Source: Mesostigma viride (lineage: Eukaryota; Streptophyta; Mesostigmatophyceae; Mesostigmatales; Mesostigmataceae). From it: 64,000 bases of DNA. The stretch spans positions 2,388,211 through 2,452,210 of the forward strand of contig RPFO01000106.1 of assembly GCA_009746045.1 (NCBI GenBank). The letters are read 5' to 3'. Both the position numbers and the translations under genes were made by a program. The notes beneath the pieces were generated by a model. That model did no database searches and was not told where the DNA came from. It saw only the letters and a list, made by a program, of their open reading frames with translations. Positions within the stretch are counted from its first letter, which is position 1; each line of letters opens with the position of its first letter. Below are positions 47,651-57,759 of the stretch, piece after piece.

Positions 47651-48184
47651 CGCTGTACTTTTCTGGGATATTGTTAGTTATTTATTGACGGTTTATTTTC
47701 ATAGAAGTACTGCCAGAAGTGGTCGGTACTTGAGGAAATTCGGTTACCGTTCGAGCTTCGATCCTCGAAAGCATATATAATTGAGACACCAGCACAAGCT
47801 TGACTTCGCGAGTGATGATCTGTACCAAAGGTATCCCATCAAATCTGCATGCCTCTGGTACTCTGATATCCGCGTCATTTGCTATCTCGTTCAGGGTGGA
47901 TCATGGAGAGGAGACGGTGATATCTTTGGGTGGGGTGGGGTGTTGATTTAGTGATGTATGTCAATATGTGTGAATCGTGCAGTGCAGGCCTAGGTGCACA
48001 TTTCATTGGTGGTCGAACGTCTAGCATTCAGATCGTACCCGGCAAAGTGATTTGTGCTGAGCAAGGTTACTTGGCCAACGCGGTTGATCAAAGCAGTCAG
48101 GATTTTTCCGACGATGAGCATCTCTACTGCAGCGGCCGCTCGATCTCCAACCAATTTAGTCGAGGAATCGCCCTCGTGGCCCAT
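47651..48184. other. 3' flank of the GT29 gene
   Basis: No coding, RNA or transposon signal that I can support. Retroelement fragments begin at about 48185. Confidence 0.35.
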
Positions 48185-48345
48185 TGCTAGCTAGCATGCA
48201 GGGTAGAAGTCCGCATTTGGAGGTTATTGCCCCTGAGATAGAGCTGCTACCCTATCGCCTCATCTGCCATTACATGAGTAGAGCACATGCAGCTCAGACG
48301 AGGATCATATCCCCATTGAAGTGACGATATTAACCCGGGTTAAGT
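48185..48345 (+). mobile_element. Fragment of RT-bearing element 3' region
   Basis: Matches 53935-54050, which follows the reverse transcriptase remnant: GCAGGGTAGAAGTCCGCA, GGAGGTTA, GCCCCTGAGATAG, CGCCTCATCTGCCATTACA, CAGATCCCCAT-like end. 5'-truncated copy. Confidence 0.6.
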
Positions 48346-48358
48346 GAGACACGCGCAT

Positions 48359-48448
48359 ATCAAGGAGACAACCAGCGCAGGCCAGAAATCGGGAGAATCC
48401 GGACCATGGTAGCTCGAGCCTGCCGTTATCTTGTCCGCGTTTTCGAGT
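48359..48448 (-). repeat. Inverted-repeat arm B (partner at 44478-44565)
   Basis: See arm A. The two arms lie about 3.8 kb apart, one in an intron of the GT29 gene and one downstream of the gene. Confidence 0.7.
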
Positions 48449-48545
48449 CATTCAGGATGATGAACGTATGAATGGAGATGGAAATGTGTAGCCTTAATTA
48501 ATTAATTAATTAGGAACATAACTCCGTTGGGAGTATCTGTAGCAC

Positions 48546-49252
48546 ATAGCCCAAGATTTCTTTTCTCCGACGCCGCAAGCGGATCGTGAAGACTCTCTTC
48601 CCCCTTGACGACGACTTGACCCTGGCGCAGCAACAACGGCGACGGGAGCTATGGCCGACCTACCTCCAGCTCCGGCAGACCAAGGCGGGGCAGCCGGTGT
48701 TCTGGAAGGGGGCGGCCATCTACGTCGGCCACAAGCCCTGGCAGGCGACCCCCGCGGCCCCAGCGACTCCAGACGCCCCAGCTTAGGGGAATACAGCAGT
48801 AGTGTAGAATAGATAGACCGTGGCCATGTACATGTACGCCTCCTAGAGGCACTATCCCAGCTAAGCCACGCGCTTTACTTAATCATGTACATGTGTGCAG
48901 GCCTATGATGAGCCACCCTCCAGATGATGCCTAGCTTTATTTAGTCATGTTGTGCCCATGCAGGGCGTAACTCTCTGCTGAGACGCCATGCCCTAGCTTT
49001 TTTGTATAGCTATGCGGCTGATCTTCCCCCCCATGACAGGCTCCCCCTTCGCTGGGCATAGCTTGAAGATCATGGGGATGCAAGTGCCCTGGTGCACCTA
49101 GAGCAAGGGTCCTTTACATTCCCACCCTTGCAGGAAGTAGCTTAGAATGTATGATAGGCCATATGCCCCTTCTCTGGGCTATGTGCTACATATACTCCCA
49201 ACGGAGTTATGTTCCTAATTAATTAATTAATTAATTAATTAATTAATAGCCC
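48546..49252 (+). mobile_element. 5'-truncated family II insertion with ATAGCCC target duplication
   Basis: Insert 48553-49245, duplications at 48546-48552 and 49246-49252. It holds only the ORF1 C-terminus (48586-48786: LDDDLTLAQQQRRRELWPTY, VFWKGAAIYVGHKPW), the 3' UTR, the ACTCC-CAAC-GGAGT hairpin (about 49195-49208) and a long (AATTA/TTAA) tail. It lies antisense in the 3' UTR of the host element. Confidence 0.75.
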
Positions 49253-49515
49253 TTGAGAAGGGGCAGATCAGAATATGGCCTATAATACATTCTAAGCTAC
49301 TTCCTGCAAGGGTGGGAATTAATGTAAACAACACTTGCTCTAGGTGCACTAGGGCACCTGCACCACCCAGAGTCTCGGGCAACTCCCAGCTAAGGGGAGC
49401 CCGTCATAGGTGGCTATACAAGATCATCATGGCTATACAAGAGCTAGGGCATGGCTTCTCGACAGAGAGCATCTCTCTGCATAGGCATTAAAAATTAAAT
49501 TAAATTAAATTCTTC

Positions 49516-50920
49516 GATCCCCCTGACAGTTTGCCGCTGGTCTTCATTTTTGTTGACTATATCGAGGCCTTTGACACGGTATGTATGTAGCCGATGTAGA
49601 TAGATTAGACCGGTAGGACTGTTTGCACCCATCCATCCATCCATCGGGGTTAATGCTCCGTGACTCCCCAACTGGAGCACGAGTCTAATTAATTAATTAA
49701 TTAATTTGACACGGTCCTCTGGGAGGCTCTTTGGGCCATGCTAGCTCTGGATCGGGTGCCACCAGCGTTTAGTGATGCCATTCGTCGACTGTATGAGGGC
49801 TCACAGGCAGTAGTGCGGACTGCGGAAGGCACCACCCCGCCATTCCCCCTTCACCACGGGGTGTGGCAAGGTTGTGTCCTGTCCCCATACCTGTTCATTA
49901 TTGTCGTGGATCACGTCATGCGCCGAGCACGTGCGCGCTTCATTACTGCTCTTAAGGGGTTCGAGCCAGGCTTGGACATCCTTAACGAGAAAGAGCACGG
50001 CGGGGTTAAACCGGGTTACCGCCTGGCCGACCTGATTTATGCGGATGACACCACCCTCATCGCGCGCCCCGAGCACATTCAGACCTGGCTGGACTGTCTG
50101 GGCCTGGAGGCGAGGGCGGCGGGGTTGGAGATTAGTGTCAAAACTGAGGCGATGGTGATTGGGGCCTCCAGTACACCGCCGCTGCCGCGCCTGCTCGACG
50201 GGACGACGGTCCAGAATGTTCCGCGATCGCTTCAAACTGTTAGGGAGCTGGCTCCCTGACACCGCCGACGATGTGGACACCCGCATCGGCCTGGCCTGGG
50301 CTAGGCTTCGTTCGCTCAACACCTACTGGCGCTCCAAGGGCCTGGGCGAGCACCGCATGCAAGCGCATGCTCTTCAAGGTCCTCGTCCTCACGGTGCTCA
50401 CGTATGGCGCCGGGGCGTGGACACTCACACCCACACTGGCAGCTAAGCTAGACGGCACAGTTTACAGGATGCTCCGACAGGTCCTGAACGTAGGGTTTTC
50501 CAAGCGCCGGTCATCAGAGTCTTTGTATCAGAGCATGCCTCGTATTTCGGACGAGATTAGACAGCGTAGGATAGCATTTGTAGGACACCTTGCTCGCACC
50601 AGCCAGGTCGACACCGCCCTTGGTCTGGCAGGCCCCCAGCGGCTTGGCCAGCCAGGGCGGCACATTCTGACCTGGCCTGGCCCCAAGGGCATTCCCAAAA
50701 GGGTAGGGAAACATGTCACGAACTAGTAGCGTACAGATGTTGCTGGATGACCTACTGGTCCCAGCCTAGTTTGAATACCGCATATCCACTCTCTCGATCT
50801 CCCTAAGTTCTTTGGACTGCCATGCAGAACAAGACGCGGTGGCAGAAGATTGTCAAGGCTCACACGCCTGACCCTGTGGGCAAGCCCCCTCCCCCCAAGA
50901 GGAGGCGTTTTGATGAGTAG
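49516..50920 (+). pseudogene. Non-LTR reverse transcriptase (ORF2) fragment, interrupted and frameshifted
   Basis: Starts inside the RT domain at VFIFVDYIEAFDTV (motif A), is split by a 124-bp insertion, then continues LWEALWAMLALDRVPPAF, HHGVWQGCVLSPYLFIIVVD (motif B), LADLIYADDTTLIA (YADD catalytic motif), then in shifted frames FKLLGSWLPDTADDVDTRI, LVLTVLTYGAGAWTLT, IRQRRIAFVGHLART, and a basic end PKRRRFDE (stop near 50920). The order is that of an L1/RTE-like ORF2 after its endonuclease; the clade cannot be fixed from here. At least two frameshifts plus the insertion make it non-functional. Confidence 0.8.
49570..49715 (+). mobile_element. 124-bp family I 3'-end insertion in the RT gene, 11-bp target duplication
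   Basis: Insert 49581-49704, flanked by TTTGACACGGT at 49570-49580 and 49705-49715. Removing it restores the RT reading frame across motif A (EAFDTV/LWEALW). It ends with GTGACTCCCC-AACTGG-AGCAC and a (TTAA)n tail and carries CCATCCATCCATCCAT internally. Confidence 0.85.
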
Positions 50921-52242
50921 GGCAGTTAGTCAGGATTTTTCTAGACTTGAGGTAGATTAGCGTTAGGATAGTTAGATTACGGGGCTCTCTCCTTTCCACC
51001 ACCCATCAAGGTATATGTGCTACATGATCTCCCAACGGAGGCATGTTATAATTAATTTTTTTTTTTTTAATACATTCCCTAGCTAGTCTGAGGTGGCACT
51101 GAGGAGGTGCCTGCCAGGGCTCGTGGTCAACGTGGATGACCGGCCCCCTCCAGTATACCGGCGCTTCCCCCCTGCATGCGCTCTGCCGGAGCTGAAGGTA
51201 GGTCGGCCATAGCTCGCGTCGCCGCTGTTGCTGGGCCAGGGTCAAGTCGTCGTCCAGCGTGAAGCGAGTCTCCGAGAGCTTCTTGCGGCATTTAAGGAAG
51301 TTACGCCAGCTTGTCCGCCATGTACGGTGAGGAGCACGGGTGCATGCCGGGCCAGCCTTACCCCGCGCGCGGGGGAGGCGGATAGCCGACATCCGCAGCT
51401 CACCAGTGAGTTGGCATGGGGGCAAAAATGTCGCGCTTAAACTGAATGCCGTGAGAAGGCTCGTGGAGGTCTCACCTGCCGGCTGGTCGAAGTGCTTGAC
51501 GATGACATTGTGGCTGCGCTTGGTGATGTCGGCCTCCTCGCGAAGGTCGAGGGCTTGTTGCTTGAGTTGTGCCACGATGGTGGAGGTGGTGGAGGTGGTG
51601 GAGGTGGTGTGATGCTTAAGCAAGTCCGCCCAGGTGGAGGGAGCATCACCGGCCGGGCCAGCAGGTGCCGGCTGGGCGGCGATGTCCTTCACCGCCTGGG
51701 CGGTGAGGCCGGCGGTGTCATGCAAGCACTCGAGGGCGGTGGCGGTGGCTTGAATTAGGCGTTGGTCGAGGTCGAGGAGCTGGGCTTTGATGTCGGCAGT
51801 GGAGGCGGAAATGGCAGTGGAGGCCGTGGAGGCGGCGGTGGTGGAAAGGTGAGGAAGTTCAGTAGCCATCGTGCCACCCATTGCTGCTATGTCGGCAGCA
51901 AGGCCCGGGTTACGTGCTGCTGGAAGGCTTCCGTGACTGGATGGAACGGAGTGTGTGGGCGGAGATGCATGGAGCCCAGATCTCGCCATCGGAGCGCTGG
52001 AGAAGGTAGTTGAGTATCATGTGCTGGAGTTGGGGGCGGGTGCACCCGAACAGTCTGAACGCTGATGTTGTGCCAGCAGCTGCCGTCCGAGGCGATGAGG
52101 CGATTGATGTCGTGGAGATGGAGGCACAGGTCGTAAAGCGAGGCGTAGTCCCCGTAGAAGATGCAATGCAGGGCAGTTGCCGGGGACATGTTGGTCCAGT
52201 CGTGATCATCGACCTTGAAAGGTTGGGGCCGAAAGCGCGGTT

Positions 52243-53935
52243 CTGAGGTGGCCGAAGACCGCTGTCCGGGTCATGCTCTACAAGGGCAAGGGGTCCGCTG
52301 CGGATACCGGCAACTACCGCGGCGTATGCCTCCAAAGCTGCGTGCTGAAAGTGTTCATGCGTCTCGGACCTGCTGAACCACATGGCACATGCGCGCCAGC
52401 CTCGATCCCCACCTAGCCCTAGGCGAGTCCCAGATGGGCTTCCGTGTTGGTCGCAATTGTGTTATGGTCGCCATTACCGCGCGCCGCCTGATTGAGGAAG
52501 TGGGCCGCCTGGCCCCCGGCCTCTTGCCATTGCTATTGTCAGATCTTCGTGGATTACACCAAGGCATTCGATACGGTTATACTGTACGGGACGCCCTGTG
52601 GGTGGTCCTTCGAACCTGTTCCGTGTCCCATCGTACATCGCTGAGATCATCCGCCAGTTTAATTAATCACAGGGATTAAAAGCACTTCGGTGCTCCGTGA
52701 CTCCCCAACGGGAGCACGAGTTTAATTAATTAATTAATTAATCCGCCAGTTCTATGAAGGGTCCCAAGCCCAGGTCTGTACCGCCGATGTCGTCACTCCG
52801 GCGTTCGATCCCCTGCACACCGGGGTGTGGCATGCAGCTAGGCCGGCTGTGTGCTCTCCCCGTATCTATTCATCATTATTATGGTGGACTATATTACATA
52901 TGCGGCGTGCACAAGCCCGCTTCGCCCGGGTCGAGGGGCGCCCGCCGGGGATCGAGGTCACGGAGTACGCCAGCTACGGCAGGTTTGACCCACCCTACTA
53001 CCGCCTGAGCGATCTGATCTACTACGCTGATGACACGACGCTAGTCGTGGAAACCCCGGAGTCAGCCCAACTCTGGCTAGTAGACAGCTTATCACTGGAA
53101 GCGCGGGCGGTGGGGCTTATGATCAGCAAGAAAACGGAGGTCATGGCCATCGGCTTCCCTGCTGGGATAGCCCCACCCACCCTCCTCTTGCTGGACGGCA
53201 GCCCCGTCCCCCCGGCGACTCGCTTCAAGCTCCTTGGCAGCTGGATTCCCTCCATGCTCGGGCCGGCCGACGACATCAAGACCCGCATTGGCCAGGTCTG
53301 GGCAGCCCTCCGCCGCTTCGACAGGTTTTGGACCTGCCGCTACCTTAGTGAGCGACGCAAGCGCTGATTCTGTTCAAGGCCCTTGTCCTCAGCATCCTCC
53401 TTTACGGCTGCGAGGCGTGGACCGGCCTGGACCAGGCGCTGAGCCAGCATGGCTTGACGGCACCGTCACTAGAATGCTCCGTCATATCCTCGGCGTCCGC
53501 TACCAAGAACGCCGCACCCGGGCCGAGCTCTACTGCGAGCTCCCTCTTGCCACCCATACCATCCGACACCGCCGCCTCCTCTTTGCCGGCCATCTTGCCC
53601 GCATGCACAGACCAGGTTCACGAATACCGATGTGGGCCCTGCCCGGGGGGCTTAAGATGGGCCAACCAGGTATAGACACCTCCTCCTATGGCAGGGTCCC
53701 CTTGTCCCATCGCAACCGGCCCACCGGCAAACTTGCGCGCGCCCGGCACCGGCGCGGCGCGACCCGGACCTATGTGACACAACTGCTTGAAGATGCAGGG
53801 CTTCTGGGACTATCCGTACTCCGCGCCCGCATGATGATCAGTTGACAAGGAGAAATGGGCTGCCATCTGCGATAAGCACCTTCCTGAGGTGTATGCTCCT
53901 GTTTTCTCCCCACGGGCCCCGCGGCCCGTTGCTAG
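52243..53935 (+). pseudogene. Non-LTR reverse transcriptase (ORF2) remnant
   Basis: Across several frames: LYKGKGSAADTGNYRGVCLQ (fingers), MGFRVGRNCVMVAITARRLI, FVDYTKAFDTV (motif A), a GVWHAARPAVCSPRIYSSLL-like decayed motif B, LSDLIYYADDTTLVVETPES (an extra Tyr before ADD), ARAVGLMISKKTEVMAIGF, FKLLGSWIPSMLGPADDIK, IRHRRLLFAGHLARMH. An 81-bp insertion at 52660-52740 and numerous frameshifts show it is dead. It is clearly a paralogue of the copy at 49516. Confidence 0.75.
52649..52751 (+). mobile_element. 81-bp mini-insertion of a family I 3' terminus, 11-bp target duplication
   Basis: Insert 52660-52740, duplications ATCCGCCAGTT at 52649-52659 and 52741-52751. It comprises little more than CAGGGATTAAAAGCAC, hairpin AGCAC-TTCG-GTGCT, hairpin CTCCC-CAAC-GGGAG, and a (TTAA)n tail. 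It lies between GTAC ATCGCTGAGATC and TTCTATGAAGGG of the RT remnant. Confidence 0.85.
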
Positions 53936-54265
53936 CCAGGGTAGAAGTCCGCAGGTGGAGGTTAAATTGGCCCTGAGGATAGCCACGCTACACTACCGCC
54001 TCGTCTGCCATTACAGTAGAGGACAGCTCGGATGAGGATTACAGATCCCCATCTAGTGCTTAATGGTTGGGGAATAATGCAGACGATATTTGTTTAAACT
54101 TTTGTGTAATTATTTTTCTAATGAGATTAACATATAGTACTCCGTGGCATGCCTTTGCGCATGACACGCAAGTACTTACTTAATTACTTATGCCGCTGCT
54201 GGCTGGTAGAATGATCTGCAGGGATCGAGTGTGCGCACATGCATTAAAGCTAGCAATACTGAATT

Positions 54266-55000
54266 AATTAATTAATTAAACTCGTGCTCCCGTTGCATGG
54301 GGAGTCACGGAGCACCGGATCGAGAGGGCTTTCCTGTGTGTGCACAATAGGAAGAAAGGGCAGAGACCCCCTTTCTCCTTCATGCCTGAGGCTGCCATGC
54401 CACAGCAGCAATCGGACACATCCGGACAAAGACGATCCGGCAAGTTCTGTGGGTGCTGTCAGATAAGACCCATGTGAGCATATCATAACAAGGAGCGTGG
54501 GCAAGTAATCTGATCATAGCCAGAAAGTAGCATGGCTGTACATGTATGCTACATATATAGGCGAAGGCTATGGCTGCCGGGTTGTGTACCGTGTGTTAGC
54601 AGGGCACATGACTAGGTATGATGGCTAGCAGGGCGAGGAACTCCTCGACTTTGTCGGCGGGGATGGGCCCATCGGGCCCACGGGGCTTGTGTTCCTGTGC
54701 TGTGCGTAGATATGAACTATCTCGGCGCATTCTGCGTCGGTACAGGCGCAGCAAGCCGCGGAAAGAAAAGCTTGCGTAGTCTAGGTACTGTCGCCCGATT
54801 TGCATTTGTCCGGTAGCATGGTTTCTTGGGCGATACCAAGAATGGGCCGTTGCCCTATTAGCGGGGGCCGGGTGGGGGTGGAGGTGGGGCCGGTGGAGAA
54901 GGGTAGTGCTGGAGGTGGGGGTGGGGGTGGGGTGGGTGGCCGGCCGGGGGGGAGGAGGGTCAGTGCAGCGATTTTGCAATGCATGGAGTCTTTCTTTCAG
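54266..55000 (-). mobile_element. Family I element with internal deletion
   Basis: Minus strand: (TTAA)n tail at about 54262-54280, hairpin with an enlarged loop (CTCCC-CATGCAAC-GGGAG), 3' UTR to about 54600 like that of 25402-27296, then N-terminal ORF1-like sequence (54979-54596, including PIPADKVEEFLALLAI). The middle and C-terminal ORF1 block are absent, so N-terminus and 3' UTR are directly joined. Confidence 0.55.
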
Positions 55001-55189
55001 GGCGGATATGCGTCAGGACTCTCCGTCCTGGCGGCTGGCTGGGGTCGCCGGCGTGACAGTCGACTGCTCAAGCCTCGTCCCGGCTCAAGGCGGGCCAAGA
55101 GGCCAGTGAGGCTGGAAAATTTGCGGGAGGGTTGACCGTGGCGTGCCTGGCGACCTTGCATCCCGATCATGCTCGCAGGGCTAAACAAT

Positions 55190-56920
55190 GGCTAGGGCAT
55201 GGCTTCTCAGCAGAGAGTAGCTCTCTGCATAGGCAGAGCTTGGCTAGATTCTTAATTTGCATCATCCATGGGGAGTCCCATTATAGGCGCACATGCGCGT
55301 AGGCGTGAGCCACGTGCTATAGGCTAAGCCTGACTAATCTACACTACTGCCGTATATATTCCCTAGACTGGGGTTGCTGGGGTGCATGGCATGCCGCTGG
55401 GGGGCGCCTGCCAGGGCTTGTGGTCGACGTGGATGACCGCCCCCCTCCAGTGTACCGTTTTCCCCCCTGCATCCGCTCTGCCGGAGCTGGAGGTATAGGT
55501 CGGCCACAGCTCCCGTCGCCGCTGTTGCTGTGCCAGGGTCAAGTCGTCATCCAGCGTGAAGCGAGTCTCCGAGAGCTTCTTGCGGCATTTAAGAAACAAC
55601 AGCTTATTCGCCATGTACTTAAAGGTGAGGGGCAGGGGGGCCGGGCCAGCCTTACTACCCCGCGCGCGGGAAAGGCGGACAGCCGACATCCGCAGCTCAC
55701 CAGTGAGTTGCATGGGGGTAAGAATGTCGCGCTTAAGCGCTATGGCAAGAGACTTCGAGTTCTCACCTGCCGGCTGGTCGAAGTGCTTGACGATGACATT
55801 GTGGCTGCGCTTGGTGATGTCGGCCTCCTCGCGGAGGTCGAGCATTTGTTGCTTGAGCTGTGCGCCGCGATGGCCGGTGGAGGCGGTGGAGGTGGTGTGG
55901 TGCTTCAGCATGTCTGCCCAGGTCTGGGTGGGAGGAGCATCGCTGGCCGGGCCAGCAGATGCCGGCTGGGCCGGCGGCGATGTCCTTCACCGCATGGGCG
56001 GTGAGGCCTGCGGTGTTTTGCAGGCACTCAATGGCGATGGCGTTGTCCTGGAGGCGTTTGGCGATGTCGAGGAGAGCTCTGGGCCTTGATGTCCGCGGTG
56101 GAGGCGGAGGTGGCAGTGGACGTGGAGGCGAGCTAGGAGGGTGGAGGTGGAGGTGGCGGATGTGGAAAGGTGAGGGAGCTCAGTAGCTAGCGTCCCGGCT
56201 CCAATTGCTGCCACATCTGCGGCGAGGGGAGTCACGGTCTGCTGGAGGGATTCCGTAAGGATGGAGCGGAGTGTGGCCTGCGGAAATGGATGGAGCCAAG
56301 ATCTCCCATCAGAGCGCATGAGAAGGGAGTTGAAAATAATGTGTTGGAGTTTGGGGCGGGAGCACCCGGACAGAGACCTGGTGTTACACCAGGTACCGTC
56401 CGAGTCGATGAGGCGGTCGATGCTGTTGAGATGGATGCACAGGTCGTAAAGCGAAGCGTACATAGTCCCCGATCGAAGAAGAGGCAATGCAGAGTGATGG
56501 CGCGGGGCCATGTTCGTGCAGTCGTGATTGTCGACTTTGAAAGGTTGGGGCCGAAAGCGCGGTTCTGTTGGGCGCGCCTCAGCTGGGCGACTGCGTTTGG
56601 GATCAGGCGATGCCGCAGGTACTGGAGCCGAGTGAACTACTAACGCTTGAGTAGTGTCCCCGCTGCCTGGCAGGCCGGGCAGAACTACAGCCAGAGCTGC
56701 AGGCGAATTATCTTGGCTCATCGCAGCCGCCAGGCTGCGTTGCGTAGTCAAGCGTTTTCTCGTCATAATATTGCGTTTTAGCTTCGGGAAAATATATCAG
56801 CGGGTGTGTCTTAGAAAGACGAAGCAATTGTGATATTCACGGCCGAATTTGGTGCCCAAACGTGAAAGTTATGAGCGCCGTGGTCAGCCATGGCTACCTC
56901 GTGGCTCGTGGTATGGACAT
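55190..56920 (-). mobile_element. Family II ORF1-only element, nearly complete
   Basis: 5' end at about 56912-56920 (CCACGAGCCACGAGGTAGCC, preceded by ACATGTCCATA). The leader has a GTCTT-AGA-AAGAC hairpin (about 56807-56820). ORF1 follows, then a 3' UTR that stops short of the usual hairpin and tail at about 55190. No insertions, so it serves as the reference for reconstructing the nested copies. Confidence 0.7.
55363..56766 (-). pseudogene. ORF1-type protein, two overlapping frames
   Basis: Start codon at 56766 (MTRKRLTTQRSLAAAMSQDN). Residues 1-259 in one frame include SPDPKRSRPAEARPTEPRF, LYDLCIHLNSIDRLI and LQQTVTPLAADVAAIG. The second frame (55911-55363) has LKQQMLDLREEADITKRSHN, LLFLKCRKKLSETRFTLDDD and LTLAQQQRRRELWPTY. 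Repair of about one frameshift would give roughly 470 residues: disordered N-terminus, coiled coil, RRM-like region, C-terminal domain. Confidence 0.7.
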
Positions 56921-57759
56921 GTTTAATTTCAAGGTACCTCTTAATTAATATCGACCCCGCCCTCCGACCATTTGACAATGTGCTAAAAAGAGCCAATTTT
57001 GATTCGACGTACAGGCAATTTTTGATATGGCAGACCTCTCAGACAGATATCTTTAATTGAAAACAAACATGTGACTTTTGTCGGTTGAGTATGTGCGATC
57101 GATGCAGTGCATGAGTTGGATCCAGGCAAATCTCATCTACAAATTGTCCTGGAGGGTTCTAGATAGAAAAGAACCTAAATGAACTTGCGTGTGTGCATGC
57201 ACAAAGTAATAATAATGAACACGTGCGCTCCCAGTGGGGAGACACAAGACTATACCTGTTCTGGCCATGATTCCCCAACGGGAACACGTCAAAGTTTTCA
57301 AAGATGATCAAAATTCTGCACGTATGCAAGTACTTTCTTACGTGTGCACTTCCCGTTTCCAAGAATTAAACATACAGGCTTGGCAATATTCTTCAAACAC
57401 ATACTAAATGTCCACAGATGCAAAGCTATACTGAGCTATTCTCCGTACATCCGGTGGTAAACCACCAAATAATAAACCGCACCCCAGCCCCCCCCCTTTT
57501 CTGCCCCTCGACGCAGGTGGCAGCAACACTTCTGCGCACGGAGTGGGCGTCCCCACAATGAAGGGCTTGTACATTTGTCAAAACACCCGCGTGCCAATAG
57601 ACTTGTTCATAGTACATGAAACACATGCATGGCAGATGTGCCGTCGACCATGTCCAAACAGGACTCCACCTGGAGATCATGGAGCAGGGACGAGTAGCTC
57701 ACAGCATCCCTCCCTCTTTCCTCAACTCATACACTCTCCTTCCACCCCATTCTGTCCCC
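56921..57759. other. Spacer downstream of the cyclase gene
   Basis: Contains two small hairpins of the retroelement 3'-end type, one on each strand: 57230-57248 (minus sense CTCCC-CACT-GGGAG) and 57269-57289 (TTCCC-CAAC-GGGAA). The rest shows nothing recognisable. Confidence 0.45.

Larger units (their letters stand above)
49500..51062 (+). mobile_element. 5'-truncated RT-bearing L1-like element sharing the family II 3' end
   Basis: Contains the C-terminal half of ORF2 and a short 3' UTR. The end reads TATATGTGCTACATGAT then CTCC-CAAC-GGAG, GCATGTTATAATTAATT and a T-run. The TATGTGCTACAT plus hairpin plus ATGTT arrangement is the same as in the ORF1-only family II copies, which makes this a plausible source of their transposition machinery. 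Confidence 0.75.
48496..52245 (-). mobile_element. Host family II ORF1-only element with two insertions
   Basis: Pieces: (TTAA)n tail and 3' end 48496-48552; 3' UTR 49246-49495; ORF1 and upstream 51063-52245. Insertions: 48553-49245 and about 49500-51062. The ORF1 frame 51989-51006 retains TADIKAQLLDLDQRLIQATA, LDLREEADITKRSHNVIVKH and DDDLTLAQQQRRRELWPTYL. The N-terminal part, in another frame to about 52245, has LYDLCLHLHDINRLI and RSDGEIW. It meets a plus-strand RT fragment head to head at about 52243. Confidence 0.65.
52243..54150 (+). mobile_element. Second RT-bearing L1-like element, degenerate
   Basis: Longer RT fragment than 49516-50920, reaching into the fingers region. The 3' UTR (53935-54110) matches the fragment at 48185-48345. 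No clear tail; the 3' limit near 54150 is approximate. Confidence 0.6.

Noticed and set aside
48496-49250. DNA transposon with 55-bp terminal inverted repeats
   Set aside because: The inverted ends are the 3' termini of two oppositely oriented L1-like copies, with ATAGCCC target duplication.
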